Source: an uncultured Agathobacter sp. (GTDB lineage Bacteria > Bacillota > Clostridia > Lachnospirales > Lachnospiraceae). Taken from it: a stretch of 35,947 nucleotides of DNA. Position 1 is the stretch's first letter, and every line of letters starts with the position of its first letter. The position numbers and the translations under genes are program-made. Where the stretch lies: the NCBI GenBank assembly GCA_910587655.1, contig CAJUND010000032.1, forward strand, positions 1 to 35,947, given 5' to 3'. Positions 1-6,743 of this stretch are shown here, piece after piece. The notes beneath the pieces are model-generated. The model was not told where the DNA came from, searched no databases, and saw only the letters and a list, made by a program, of their open reading frames with translations.

Positions 1-54
1 GCCGGTATACCATTAGTGATTTAATCACTGATATTTAAGCAACGCTGTACTAGT
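1..54. mobile_element. Terminal part of an unseen mobile element (left edge)
   Basis: Positions 19-54, read on the minus strand from 54 downwards, match positions 35896-35931 read on the plus strand in about 30 of 36 bases, including 21 of the first 23. Both begin ACTAGTACA and share TTGCTTAAATA. At the right edge this sequence breaks an Hsp70 reading frame exactly at ACTAGT, so ACTAGT is taken as the tip of the element and the rest lies outside the window. The segment also holds the short dyad AGTGATT-T-AATCACT at 15-29. No transposase is visible, so the family cannot be named. Confidence 0.5.
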
Positions 55-81
55 TAGTGGTATGTCTGACAAATCAATATT

Positions 82-245
82 GTCACTCCCTTCGCGGGAG
101 TGTGGATTGAAATGAAAACAAAATGTTTTTTGGTGAATCAGCTAAAAGTCACTCCCTTCGCGGGAGTGTGGATTGAAATGGCTTTATGAGCCTGCGGATC
201 CCTGCCGCCTTGTGTCACTCCCCTCGCGGGAGTGTAGATTGAAGT
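82..245 (+). CRISPR. Type I-C-like CRISPR array remnant, 3 repeats
   Basis: Three 32-bp repeats lie at 82-113, 148-179 and 214-245. They start GTCACTCCC and end GTGGATTGAAAT, with a hairpin core ACTCCC-TTCGC-GGGAGT. The ATTGAAAT 3' end and 32-nt length are typical of subtype I-C. The two complete spacers (114-147 and 180-213) are both 34 nt. The third repeat has three substitutions (T to C in the loop, G to A, and A to G near the end), as expected for the leader-distal end, so the leader should lie to the left. There is no recognisable leader or cas gene. The 27 bases at 55-81, between the element end and the first repeat, are 7 short of a full spacer and may be a cut spacer. Confidence 0.9.
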
Positions 246-364
246 CGGCATATAATTGTACTTAAGATAAACAGACAGAGACCATTTTAATGGACTTAAA
301 TTTTGATATACCGAGTTAAGTAATAAATAGGCAGAAGCTTTTTATTAATGAAGAGGTATAGATT

Positions 365-570
365 ATAGCATTACATGACTGGAACCATGATGGAAAAAAG
401 GACCTTACAGACGATATATTGAATATCAGATTTATAAACAGTCTACAAGTGGTAACAAAATGGATAATAGACGGTCCGCAGGAAATGGCGGAGGAGAAGA
501 TACACCGGTATTCCTTATTATTGTATTATGGGTAATCTGTAGCACAGTCCTTAGTGCCTGGCTGGGTTAG
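365..570 (+). pseudogene. Decayed small protein: EF-hand-like loop, Gly-rich linker, membrane tail
   Basis: One frame (374-415) reads HDWNHDGKKDLTDD, a 12-residue EF-hand or dockerin-like calcium loop with acidic or Asn residues at loop positions 1, 3, 5, 9 and 12. The next frame continues from about 418 as IEYQIYKQSTSG, then a Gly/Ser stretch and a hydrophobic segment (VFLIIVLWVICSTVLSAWLG) ending at TAG 568-570. One missing base near 413-418 separates the halves. The expected start codon is ATA (365-367), 8 nt after a GAGG site at 353-356, suggesting ATG was lost. Short calcium-loop-plus-membrane-tail proteins occur in Clostridia; their role is not known to me. A separate short ORF from ATG 460 (36 codons, the Gly-rich and membrane part) remains open but has no good ribosome binding site. 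Confidence 0.55.
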
Positions 571-606
571 TAACTGATATTCCTGGTTTCCGTCTTATTT
601 TTCCTC

Positions 607-665
607 TTGACAGTCTATTCTACAGTCAATAGAATAGAAATATAGGGGTTTACAGAATGTAAACC
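607..665 (+). promoter_or_regulatory. Promoter with two dyad operators for the BlaI/M56 operon
   Basis: A near-consensus promoter reads TTGACA (607-612), 17 bp, TAGAAT (630-635). One perfect dyad (TCTATTCTA at 614-622, TAGAATAGA at 630-638, 7-nt gap) fills the spacer and covers the -10 box. A second perfect dyad, GGTTTACA-GAA-TGTAAACC (647-665), lies just downstream of the expected transcription start and contains the TACA/TGTA core typical of BlaI/MecI operators. Both sites would block transcription when bound, which fits autorepression by the first gene of the operon. Confidence 0.75.
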
Positions 666-679
666 AAAGGAGGATTATG

Positions 680-1039
680 ATGGAATACAGATTAGGTGAA
701 ATCGAAATGAAGTTTGCTGACCTGATATGGGAACACGAGCCTTTATCATCCGGCGAACTGGCAGGTCTGAGCAAGGAAGCGCTGAACTGGAAAAAATCTA
801 CAACATATACGGTACTGCGGAGGATATGTGACAGGGGACTTTTTCGGAATGAAAACGGTGTGGTTACATCATGTGTCACAAAAAAGGAATTTCTTTCAAA
901 GCAGAGTGAGCAGTTTGTGGATAATACCTTTGGAGGTTCTCTGCCCGGGTTTCTGGCGGCGTTTACATCCGGAAGAAAATTATCAGACAAGGACGTGGAA
1001 GAACTGAGAAGAATTATAGAGGAAAACGGGAGGAAATAG
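680..1039 (+). CDS. BlaI/MecI-family transcriptional repressor
   Basis: This is a 119-residue winged-helix repressor. The N-terminal half (YRLGEIEMKFADLIWEHEP, then STTYTVLRRICDRGLF) is the helix-turn-helix and wing region of the Penicillinase_R family; the C-terminal part (residues about 75-119) is the helical dimerisation region, where family members are cleaved on induction. ATG 680 is chosen over ATG 677 because the AAAGGAGG site ends 6 nt before 680 but only 3 nt before 677. Its stop lies 3 nt before the M56 protease gene, the usual repressor/sensor pairing. The dyads over its promoter suggest autoregulation. The true inducer is unknown; no beta-lactamase gene is nearby. Confidence 0.9.
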   Translation: MEYRLGEIEMKFADLIWEHEPLSSGELAGLSKEALNWKKSTTYTVLRRICDRGLFRNENGVVTSCVTKKEFLSKQSEQFVDNTFGGSLPGFLAAFTSGRKLSDKDVEELRRIIEENGRK

Positions 1040-1042
1040 GTT

Positions 1043-3106
1043 ATGGAAGAAATTCGGACACTGTTTTCCCTGTTTTTCAATATGAGCCTTACTGCGGCCA
1101 TTGTAATCCTGATAGTTTTGTTTGTACGTCTGCTTTTCAGGCGTGCGCCTAAAATTTACAGCTACATTTTGTGGCTTGTGGTACTTCTGCGGCTTTTGTG
1201 CCCCGTTTCCTTTTCATCCGTAGTGTCGGTATTTCAGATGGTGGATGCGCCTGTAAACGGACAGGGGGCGGTCACTTATGTGGCGCCTGTCCAGAGGGAA
1301 AGCCAAAAAACAGCACCTGTGGCACTGGATACGACAAAACAGACAAAAGAAAGTGTTCATAAAGCTCTGGATTTCTGGGAAACAGGGGGAATCATCTGGC
1401 TTACAGGGACGGCAGTTTTGTGGATTTACAGTATGATTATCATAATTCGTCTGAAACGGCAGCTGGCTGCTGCAGTATGCGTAAAAGACAATATTTATCT
1501 GTGTGATTACATTCAGACAGCATTTGTGATGGGAACAGTGCGCCCGCGGATTTACCTTCCGACCACGCTCACGGAAGCGGAACGGCAGTATATCCTGCTC
1601 CATGAACAGACGCATATCCGCAGGTGCGACCACATTTTCCGCCTGATAGCATTTCTGGCATTATCGCTGCACTGGTTCAATCCGCTTGTGTGGTGCGCAT
1701 TTTACCTGTCAGAGCGCGATATGGAAATGTCGTGTGACGAGGCCGTTATGCGTAAGATGGGGACAGACCTTTGCGCGTCATATTCGGCATCCCTTATAAA
1801 TCTGTCAGCAGGAAAGAAAATCTTTGCAGGCGCACCGCTGGGATTTGGGGAAGGGAATGTCAAATGCCGGATAAAAAACATTATGCGCTATAAAAAGACA
1901 GCGGCTTTCATCACTGTACCGGTACTGGCAGCGGTGATTTTTGTTTCGGTTGTGCTTGGAAGCAATCCCGGGAAGACGGAAAAGAAGAAACATACGGCAG
2001 AAAATGTACAGACGGCTACACAGCAGGAAAGTACAGCATCTGCACGGGAGGAAAGTCCGTCCGTTCAGGCGCCTGTGGTTTTGGACGGGACAGTCTGTGA
2101 TGAAAATCCTCCCATTCTGGATTATGTGGATGAGAAAGACGGGAGCCGTTTTGTGTTTCACTGTTCTTTCGGACTGTTTGTTTATGATACCGTTCAGGAT
2201 ACGCTTACAGGTGCAGTGGATCTGGGTTCGCTGGATTGTCTGGACGCCGGGGGGAATCTGGACTGTGAAGTCATGGTTTCCCAGAATGGGGAGACGGTTT
2301 ATCTTCATCCTGCCGAAAGCGGAGAAATGTATGCGTATGACATTGACAGCAGAATACTGACCAGACAGACTTACAGTATAGACAATAAAGAAATATTTAA
2401 TCACTTAAAAGAAACTGCAGACTGCGTGAATCCGGATTACACGGTATGGCGTTCCGCATACTGTGTGCCAATGCGGGAACAACGTTATTTCTATCTTGAA
2501 AGCGGAAGCGGACTGCTGAAGGATATTTATTACTTCATAGAGCAAAATCATGAAACCGTGCAGTCACGGCAGATTTTTCCTGCTGACAGGAGCTTTGACA
2601 TATCACCGGCGGATGCAGCAGTAAAACCGGAAGTGGAGCTGCCGGCATTTGAAGAGGCCGTGAAAAGAGGGGAGGTTGTGGAATATGACAGGGAGTCTGG
2701 CGGGACGCTGCCGGGAGCAGAGGACGGCATCTGGTGCAGCGTGACCGTGGGCGGTGTGGAATATCTTTACGCAAAGTATGATTATGATGAAGAGAAAAAG
2801 TACCAGCTTTTTTCCTGGGCGCTGCGGGACAGTTCCCATGAACTGGAAAACGGAATTAAAACCGGTATGACAGAGCAGGAGGTTTTAAAGATATGTCCCA
2901 TGCTTGCATCTGTGGATTTTTCTGAAAGGGGCTGGCCTTCATGGAATGGCAGCGCTTATCCAGAACACTGGAGTGACGAGTTTGATTCCGTGCTTGTTGC
3001 AAATATCGAAGACTACAGGGGTGACAATCCTCCGGTGTTTCTGGCAGTAATGATGAAAGACAAAGTTGTACGCGCGCTGACATTTTATGAACCTACAGCG
3101 GGTTGA
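1043..3106 (+). CDS. BlaR1/MecR1-type M56 membrane metalloprotease with a non-penicillin sensor domain
   Basis: This 687-residue protein has four N-terminal membrane segments (about 12-32, 38-60, 117-137, 200-220) and a fifth at about 283-305. The zinc protease motif HEQTH is at residues 187-191, with acidic residues following in ERDMEMSCDEA, as in the M56 family. In BlaR1/MecR1 this protease acts after signal sensing to inactivate the BlaI repressor, which is the gene immediately upstream. The outer domain (about 310-687) is not a transpeptidase-like penicillin sensor: no SxxK/KTG arrangement is seen. Its first part (about 340-440) has repeated beta-strand segments with VYDT and YAYD motifs that suggest a propeller-like fold. 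The signal is therefore probably not a beta-lactam. Confidence 0.88.
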   Translation: MEEIRTLFSLFFNMSLTAAIVILIVLFVRLLFRRAPKIYSYILWLVVLLRLLCPVSFSSVVSVFQMVDAPVNGQGAVTYVAPVQRESQKTAPVALDTTKQTKESVHKALDFWETGGIIWLTGTAVLWIYSMIIIIRLKRQLAAAVCVKDNIYLCDYIQTAFVMGTVRPRIYLPTTLTEAERQYILLHEQTHIRRCDHIFRLIAFLALSLHWFNPLVWCAFYLSERDMEMSCDEAVMRKMGTDLCASYSASLINLSAGKKIFAGAPLGFGEGNVKCRIKNIMRYKKTAAFITVPVLAAVIFVSVVLGSNPGKTEKKKHTAENVQTATQQESTASAREESPSVQAPVVLDGTVCDENPPILDYVDEKDGSRFVFHCSFGLFVYDTVQDTLTGAVDLGSLDCLDAGGNLDCEVMVSQNGETVYLHPAESGEMYAYDIDSRILTRQTYSIDNKEIFNHLKETADCVNPDYTVWRSAYCVPMREQRYFYLESGSGLLKDIYYFIEQNHETVQSRQIFPADRSFDISPADAAVKPEVELPAFEEAVKRGEVVEYDRESGGTLPGAEDGIWCSVTVGGVEYLYAKYDYDEEKKYQLFSWALRDSSHELENGIKTGMTEQEVLKICPMLASVDFSERGWPSWNGSAYPEHWSDEFDSVLVANIEDYRGDNPPVFLAVMMKDKVVRALTFYEPTAG

Positions 3107-3128
3107 TGGTATTAAAGTAATATTCCGG

Positions 3129-3166
3129 TTGACATTTCGATTTCTTGGTGATATCATAATGATATC
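3129..3166 (+). promoter_or_regulatory. Promoter with dyad over the -10 box, SPFH operon
   Basis: TTGACA (3129-3134) is followed after 17 bp by TATCAT (3152-3157). The perfect palindrome GATATCAT-A-ATGATATC (3150-3166) sits on the -10 region, the usual position for a repressor site. The operon encodes a ribbon-helix-helix protein (4239-4442) that is a natural candidate to bind it; that link is inference. Confidence 0.6.
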
Positions 3167-3217
3167 AAAATAAAAAAACAACTCTGGTTCACAGAACCAC
3201 TGGAAGGAGGAAGTTTT

Positions 3218-4225
3218 ATGAAAGAAAAGGTTTTAACCGGGAAGAAACACGGCATGGCAGCACTATTTGGAATCCTGCTGCTGTATGTTCTGGCAGTGGC
3301 AGCGATTGCTGCAGGCGCGGCTAATGATGAAAATCCGTTTTTTATCGTGGGCGGCTTTGTGGTAATCGTGTTTGCCTCATTCCTCTGGGCGGGGCTTAAG
3401 GTATTAAAACCGCAGGAGGCGCTGGCGCTGACATTATTTGGCAGATACGTGGGTACGCTGAAAGGAGATGGATTTTACTTTGTAAATCCGTTCTGTTCCG
3501 GATTTAATCCAGCGGCAAATACGAAACTGAGCCAGAGCGGGGATGTGAAGAGCTCCGCAGGAGTTCCGGCAGCCGGAGGTCAGGCGGCAAATACGCAGGC
3601 AGAAGCTGTGAGCAAAAAGATATCCCTGAAAATCATGACATTAAATAACAGCAGGCAGAAAATCAACGACTGTCTGGGAAATCCGGTTGAAATCGGAATT
3701 GCAGTCACATGGCGGATTGTGGACACGGCAAAGGCAGTTTTTAATGTGGACAATTACAAAGAATTTCTGTCCCTGCAGTGTGACAGCGCGCTCCGGGACA
3801 TTGTCCGTATTTATCCGTATGATGCGGCGCCGAATGTTGATACTACCGGGGACGGCGTTGCGGATGAGGGAAGCCTGCGGGGTTCCAGCGAGGTTGTAGC
3901 GGCAAGAATCCGGGACGAGATTCAAAACAGGGTCGGCGAGGCAGGAATCGAGATTGTGGAGGCACGAATCACATATCTTGCCTATGCGACTGAAATTGCA
4001 GCAGTCATGTTACAGAGACAGCAGGCATCAGCAATTATTGATGCAAGGAAAATGATCGTTGACGGGGCAGTCGGGATGGTTGAAATGGCACTGGAGCGTC
4101 TGAATGAGAACCATATGGTTGAGCTGGATGAGGAGCGCAAGGCGGCAATGGTTTCAAACCTGCTGGTCGTTCTCTGCGGAAACCGCGATGCACAGCCGGT
4201 TGTAAATTCCGGAAGCCTCTATTAA
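3218..4225 (+). CDS. SPFH (stomatin/prohibitin/flotillin) domain membrane protein
   Basis: This is a 335-residue protein with two N-terminal membrane segments (about 14-34 and 41-60). An SPFH domain follows, starting at VLKPQEALALTLFGRYVGTL and including the ITWRIVD-type strand (AVTWRIVDTAKAVF) and the EARITYLAYA segment. The region from about 270 (MLQRQQASAIIDARKMIVDGAV) is the expected helical oligomerisation segment. SPFH proteins form membrane-associated rings or cages and organise membrane domains. The start has a strong GGAAGGAGG site. It heads an operon with an RHH regulator, a small membrane protein and a YbjQ protein. The exact subfamily cannot be set by eye. Confidence 0.85.
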   Translation: MKEKVLTGKKHGMAALFGILLLYVLAVAAIAAGAANDENPFFIVGGFVVIVFASFLWAGLKVLKPQEALALTLFGRYVGTLKGDGFYFVNPFCSGFNPAANTKLSQSGDVKSSAGVPAAGGQAANTQAEAVSKKISLKIMTLNNSRQKINDCLGNPVEIGIAVTWRIVDTAKAVFNVDNYKEFLSLQCDSALRDIVRIYPYDAAPNVDTTGDGVADEGSLRGSSEVVAARIRDEIQNRVGEAGIEIVEARITYLAYATEIAAVMLQRQQASAIIDARKMIVDGAVGMVEMALERLNENHMVELDEERKAAMVSNLLVVLCGNRDAQPVVNSGSLY

Positions 4226-4238
4226 AAGGTGGGATTTT

Positions 4239-4442
4239 ATGGCTGATTCAGGTAAAAAACAGGTACCGCTCCGGCTTTCACCCAAACTGTATGATGCAAT
4301 TGCTGCATGGGCAGAGGATGATTTCCGTTCCGTCAACGGGCAGATTGAATACCTTCTGACCGAATGCGTGCGACAGCGCAAAAAAAACGGAAAGTATGTT
4401 TCCGACGAAATTGACGTGCCGCCGGAGCTGGATATTTCCTGA
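4239..4442 (+). CDS. Arc/MetJ-type ribbon-helix-helix DNA-binding protein
   Basis: The 67-residue protein has the Arc-like pattern KQVPLRLSPKLYDAIAAWAEDD-FRSVNGQIEYLL: a beta strand with alternating polar residues (about 7-12), then two helices. This fold binds DNA as a dimer through the strand. The tail after residue 50 is polar and acidic. The start at 4239 is 13 nt after the SPFH stop, preceded by AAAGGTGGG. Its likely target is the GATATCAT dyad on the operon promoter, an inference from position only. Confidence 0.8.
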   Translation: MADSGKKQVPLRLSPKLYDAIAAWAEDDFRSVNGQIEYLLTECVRQRKKNGKYVSDEIDVPPELDIS

Positions 4443-4494
4443 TATCTCAAAATATTCGGCAGAAAGGAAAAAGACCGCGGACGAGGTACAAAAA

Positions 4495-4722
4495 ATGAAA
4501 CACTGGAAAAAAATGGTAGCGCCCATTGTGGTAGCGCTGGTAGTTGTATTATATTATGTCGGAATTGCAGTCCTTTTTATGACTGTATCCGGAATTCCTG
4601 CGGTTGTTCAGGTATTGATGGTAATCATACCGCTGATACTTGCCGCAGTGATGATTGGAGTATTAATAAGCAGAATAAAGGAGATTCAGGGAGGAGAAGA
4701 AGATGATCTTAGTCAATACTGA
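4495..4722 (+). CDS. Small two-helix membrane protein
   Basis: This 75-residue protein has two hydrophobic segments (about 7-30 and 35-58), a short basic N-terminus (MKHWKK) and an acidic tail (GGEEDDLSQY). An earlier in-frame ATG at 4396 would overlap the RHH gene; ATG 4495 is preferred because it has GAGG 8 nt upstream and begins directly at the first membrane helix. Its 3' end overlaps the YbjQ gene by 20 nt, suggesting coupled translation. I do not recognise a family; in this operon it may help anchor the SPFH assembly. Confidence 0.7.
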   Translation: MKHWKKMVAPIVVALVVVLYYVGIAVLFMTVSGIPAVVQVLMVIIPLILAAVMIGVLISRIKEIQGGEEDDLSQY

Positions 4723-5014
4723 TTACATCAGCGGAAAGGAACTGGAAATGCTCGGACTTGTAAAAGGAAGCACCATCCAGTCAAAAAATGTCGGGAAGGA
4801 CATTACACAGAGTTTTAAGACCCTGGTGGGCGGCGAATTAAAAGCCTACACGGAAATGATGAATGATGCAAGGGCGCTTGCAACAAAGCGTATGGTGGAA
4901 GAAGCCGAACGGCTGGGAGCCGACGCCGTTGTCAATGTGCGTTACGCATCTTCTGCAGTGATGCAGGGTGCGGCGGAAGTAATGGCATACGGCACGGCAG
5001 TCAGGTTTCGTTAG
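4703..5014 (+). CDS. YbjQ/UPF0145 family protein
   Basis: This 103-residue protein spans the whole YbjQ-type domain: a start like ILVNTDYISGKE, the central GLVKGSTIQSKNVGKDI, a long helix rich in Ala, Arg and Glu (MMNDARALATKRMVEEAERLGADAVVNVRY), and the end VMAYGTAVRF. Members form beta-barrel oligomers and are often called heavy-metal-binding, but function is poorly defined. A GGAGGAGAAG site precedes ATG 4703. The stop codon overlaps the stop codon of the convergent gene at 5011, so there is no room for a terminator between them. Confidence 0.85.
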   Translation: MILVNTDYISGKELEMLGLVKGSTIQSKNVGKDITQSFKTLVGGELKAYTEMMNDARALATKRMVEEAERLGADAVVNVRYASSAVMQGAAEVMAYGTAVRFR

Positions 5015-6078
5015 TCAGGGGTATCAATTTTATCGCGGATATCCTGCATCTGGTGATCCAGCATCTCGATGGTTGCGGCACACTCCCTGAGCTGTGCCGC
5101 AACCTCTTCTGCATTATCCACATCTTTTTTGTAGCGCATCTTGTGTTCGAGGCTTGCCCAGAAATCCATGGCAATGGTACGGAACTGTATTTCAGCTTTT
5201 ACATATTTTATTTCACTTGAAAGAAAAACCGGAATGCTCAGAATTAAGTGGAGACTCCTGTAGCCCGACTCTTTTGGACATTTAATATAGTCTTTTTTCT
5301 TTAAAAGGACAATATCTCCCTGTCTGGTAAAGAGATTTGCCAGATGGTAAATATCATCCGGAAATGAGCAGATGACACGCAGGCCTGCAATATCCGTCAG
5401 GTGTTCCCGGATATTTTCCACCGTGACAGGATACCCTTTCCGTTCTAATTTCTCATAAATGCTTTCCGGTGATTTCAGCCTGCTCTTAATGGATTCAAAG
5501 GGATTTCGTTTGAATTTATGGGAAAATTCCTCATTCAGTACCTTTAACCTGGTTTCCACCTCCATAATGGCGAAACGGTATTCCATCATCAGCCGGTTAA
5601 ATGCCTTGATTTCCTTTAGCTTTCCTGCCTGAATCTGGATAATTTTGTCCCTCTGGCGCAGCGCTTCCTCCTGCTCCTCGACCTTCCTGCCCAGTTCGTT
5701 CTTGCGCTCAAACAGTTCTATTGTGTTTTTCACACGGTTTCTGACAATGGAGCTGTCAAACGGTTTATGTATAAAGTCAGAAACGCCCAGTTCCAGGCAC
5801 CGGTTTTCCACCTCGGCAGAATGTTCACTGCTGATAATCAGAACCGGAATCCTTTCCAGATAGGAATTTTTTTTCATTTCCGTAATGACAGTAAAGCCGT
5901 CCATTTCCGGCATCTGTAAATCCAGCAGGACGGCAGCTGTGTCTTTCTCATGTGCCCGGAGCCTGTTCAGGGCCTGTTTTCCGTTTTCGGCCGTTTCTAT
6001 GGTGTATTCATCTTCCAGTATCGTACATAACAGATCGCGGTTTATTTCCGCGTCATCCACTACCAGTATCCTTTGCAT
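5011..6078 (-). CDS. Response-regulator receiver fused to a RelQ-like (p)ppGpp synthetase
   Basis: The 355-residue protein has three parts. Residues 1-120 are a receiver domain with acidic residues D8/D9, phosphoacceptor D53 (VLLDLQMPEMDG) and K105 (FIHKPFD). Residues about 121-160 form a charged coiled coil. Residues about 160-350 match small alarmone synthetases of the RelQ/YjbM type: NPFESIKSRLKSPESIYEKL, TDIAGLRVIC with D229, KESGYRSLH (269-277) and AEIQFRT with E296. These Asp and Glu positions correspond to the catalytic residues of RelQ. No hydrolase (HD) domain is present, so it should make (p)ppGpp or pGpp from GTP/GDP and ATP in the cytoplasm under control of phosphorylation. No histidine kinase is adjacent. 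Confidence 0.88.
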   Translation of the reverse strand: MQRILVVDDAEINRDLLCTILEDEYTIETAENGKQALNRLRAHEKDTAAVLLDLQMPEMDGFTVITEMKKNSYLERIPVLIISSEHSAEVENRCLELGVSDFIHKPFDSSIVRNRVKNTIELFERKNELGRKVEEQEEALRQRDKIIQIQAGKLKEIKAFNRLMMEYRFAIMEVETRLKVLNEEFSHKFKRNPFESIKSRLKSPESIYEKLERKGYPVTVENIREHLTDIAGLRVICSFPDDIYHLANLFTRQGDIVLLKKKDYIKCPKESGYRSLHLILSIPVFLSSEIKYVKAEIQFRTIAMDFWASLEHKMRYKKDVDNAEEVAAQLRECAATIEMLDHQMQDIRDKIDTPD

Positions 6079-6182
6079 ATTTGTGTCCTCTTACTTTTTG
6101 CTGTGTTTCTGTTATTTTACCATAAACATAACTATAATTCTATGAAATTTAGGGGATATGGTTTTTATAAGCTGTGTTCCCC

Positions 6183-6210
6183 TTGAAAATGCAGTGAAAT
6201 CTGGTATAAT
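6183..6210 (+). promoter_or_regulatory. Promoter of the RelE-type toxin-antitoxin pair
   Basis: TTGAAA (6183-6188), 16 bp, TATAAT (6205-6210). The predicted transcript starts near 6217, which rules out the in-frame ATG at 6158 and supports ATG 6242 as the antitoxin start. Confidence 0.65.
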
Positions 6211-6241
6211 AGGGACACTAATAGAAAAGAAGGTATTGTAT

Positions 6242-6454
6242 ATGAGTAACAGGGAAAGGATAATTGAACTTTTAGACGTTATACCAGACTATAAAATTGG
6301 CTATGTGCTTGCATATGTTCAGGGGGTGGCAGCTGATGAAGAAGCAGATGATCTGTTCTGTAAAAGAATGATGGAAAATTATGAAAATGCTCCGGATGAA
6401 GACAAGGAAGGCGTTTCGCTTGAAGAATGTCTGAAAGAATGGGGGCTTGACTGA
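6242..6454 (+). CDS. Putative antitoxin of a RelE/ParE-type pair
   Basis: This 70-residue, strongly acidic protein begins MSNRERIIELLDVIPDYKIGYVLAYVQG, a short helical region that resembles small antitoxin dimerisation domains, followed by an acidic tail (DEEADDLF, ENAPDEDKEGVSLEECLKEWGLD) of the kind that wraps the toxin. ATG 6242 has AGAAGG 8 nt upstream and lies after the promoter. Its TGA shares one base with the toxin ATG (TGATG), so translation is coupled. No clear DNA-binding motif is visible. Assignment as antitoxin rests on its position and composition. Confidence 0.8.
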   Translation: MSNRERIIELLDVIPDYKIGYVLAYVQGVAADEEADDLFCKRMMENYENAPDEDKEGVSLEECLKEWGLD

Positions 6455-6705
6455 TGTATCATATTATCATCAAAAAGAAAGCAAAAAAATTTATTGACAA
6501 GCTTCCTATGAATGAAAGAAAACGCATTGTTTGTGCAATAGAACTGCTTCCAAATGGTGAAGATATAAAGAAGTTAAAAGGATATGATGAATTATTTAGA
6601 TTGCGCGTCGGTGAATATCGGATTATCTATTCAGTGGATAATGGGAAGTTAATTGTTTATGTTGTGGATGCCGGGAGCCGTGGGGATATATACAAAAAAT
6701 ACTGA
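6454..6705 (+). CDS. RelE/ParE-family toxin
   Basis: The 83-residue protein has the compact RelE/ParE fold signature: IIIKKKAKKFIDKLPMNERKRI (helical hairpin), LPNGEDIKKLKGYDELFRLRVGEYRIIYSV (central strands) and IVYVVDAGSRGDIYKKY at the end. Family members cleave mRNA in the ribosomal A site (RelE) or poison gyrase (ParE). The LRVGEYRIIY strand and the basic C-terminus favour the RelE side, but the target cannot be decided from sequence alone. Length is normal and no damage is visible. Confidence 0.88.
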   Translation: MYHIIIKKKAKKFIDKLPMNERKRIVCAIELLPNGEDIKKLKGYDELFRLRVGEYRIIYSVDNGKLIVYVVDAGSRGDIYKKY

Positions 6706-6717
6706 ATGAAAGTTTTA

Positions 6718-6740
6718 CAGGGAAGCCACTGGCTTCCCTG
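6718..6740. terminator. Convergent terminator hairpin
   Basis: CAGGGAAGCC (6718-6727) and GGCTTCCCTG (6731-6740) form a perfect 10-bp stem with a 3-nt loop, between the toxin stop and the stop of the convergent hemolysin III gene. The flanking T-tracts are weak on both strands. Confidence 0.6.
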
Positions 6741-6743
6741 TTA

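Noticed and set aside
595..1101. A 168-codon minus-strand frame over the BlaI gene and its promoter
   Set aside because: It is antisense to a well-supported repressor and runs through a strong promoter with operators; composition is atypical.
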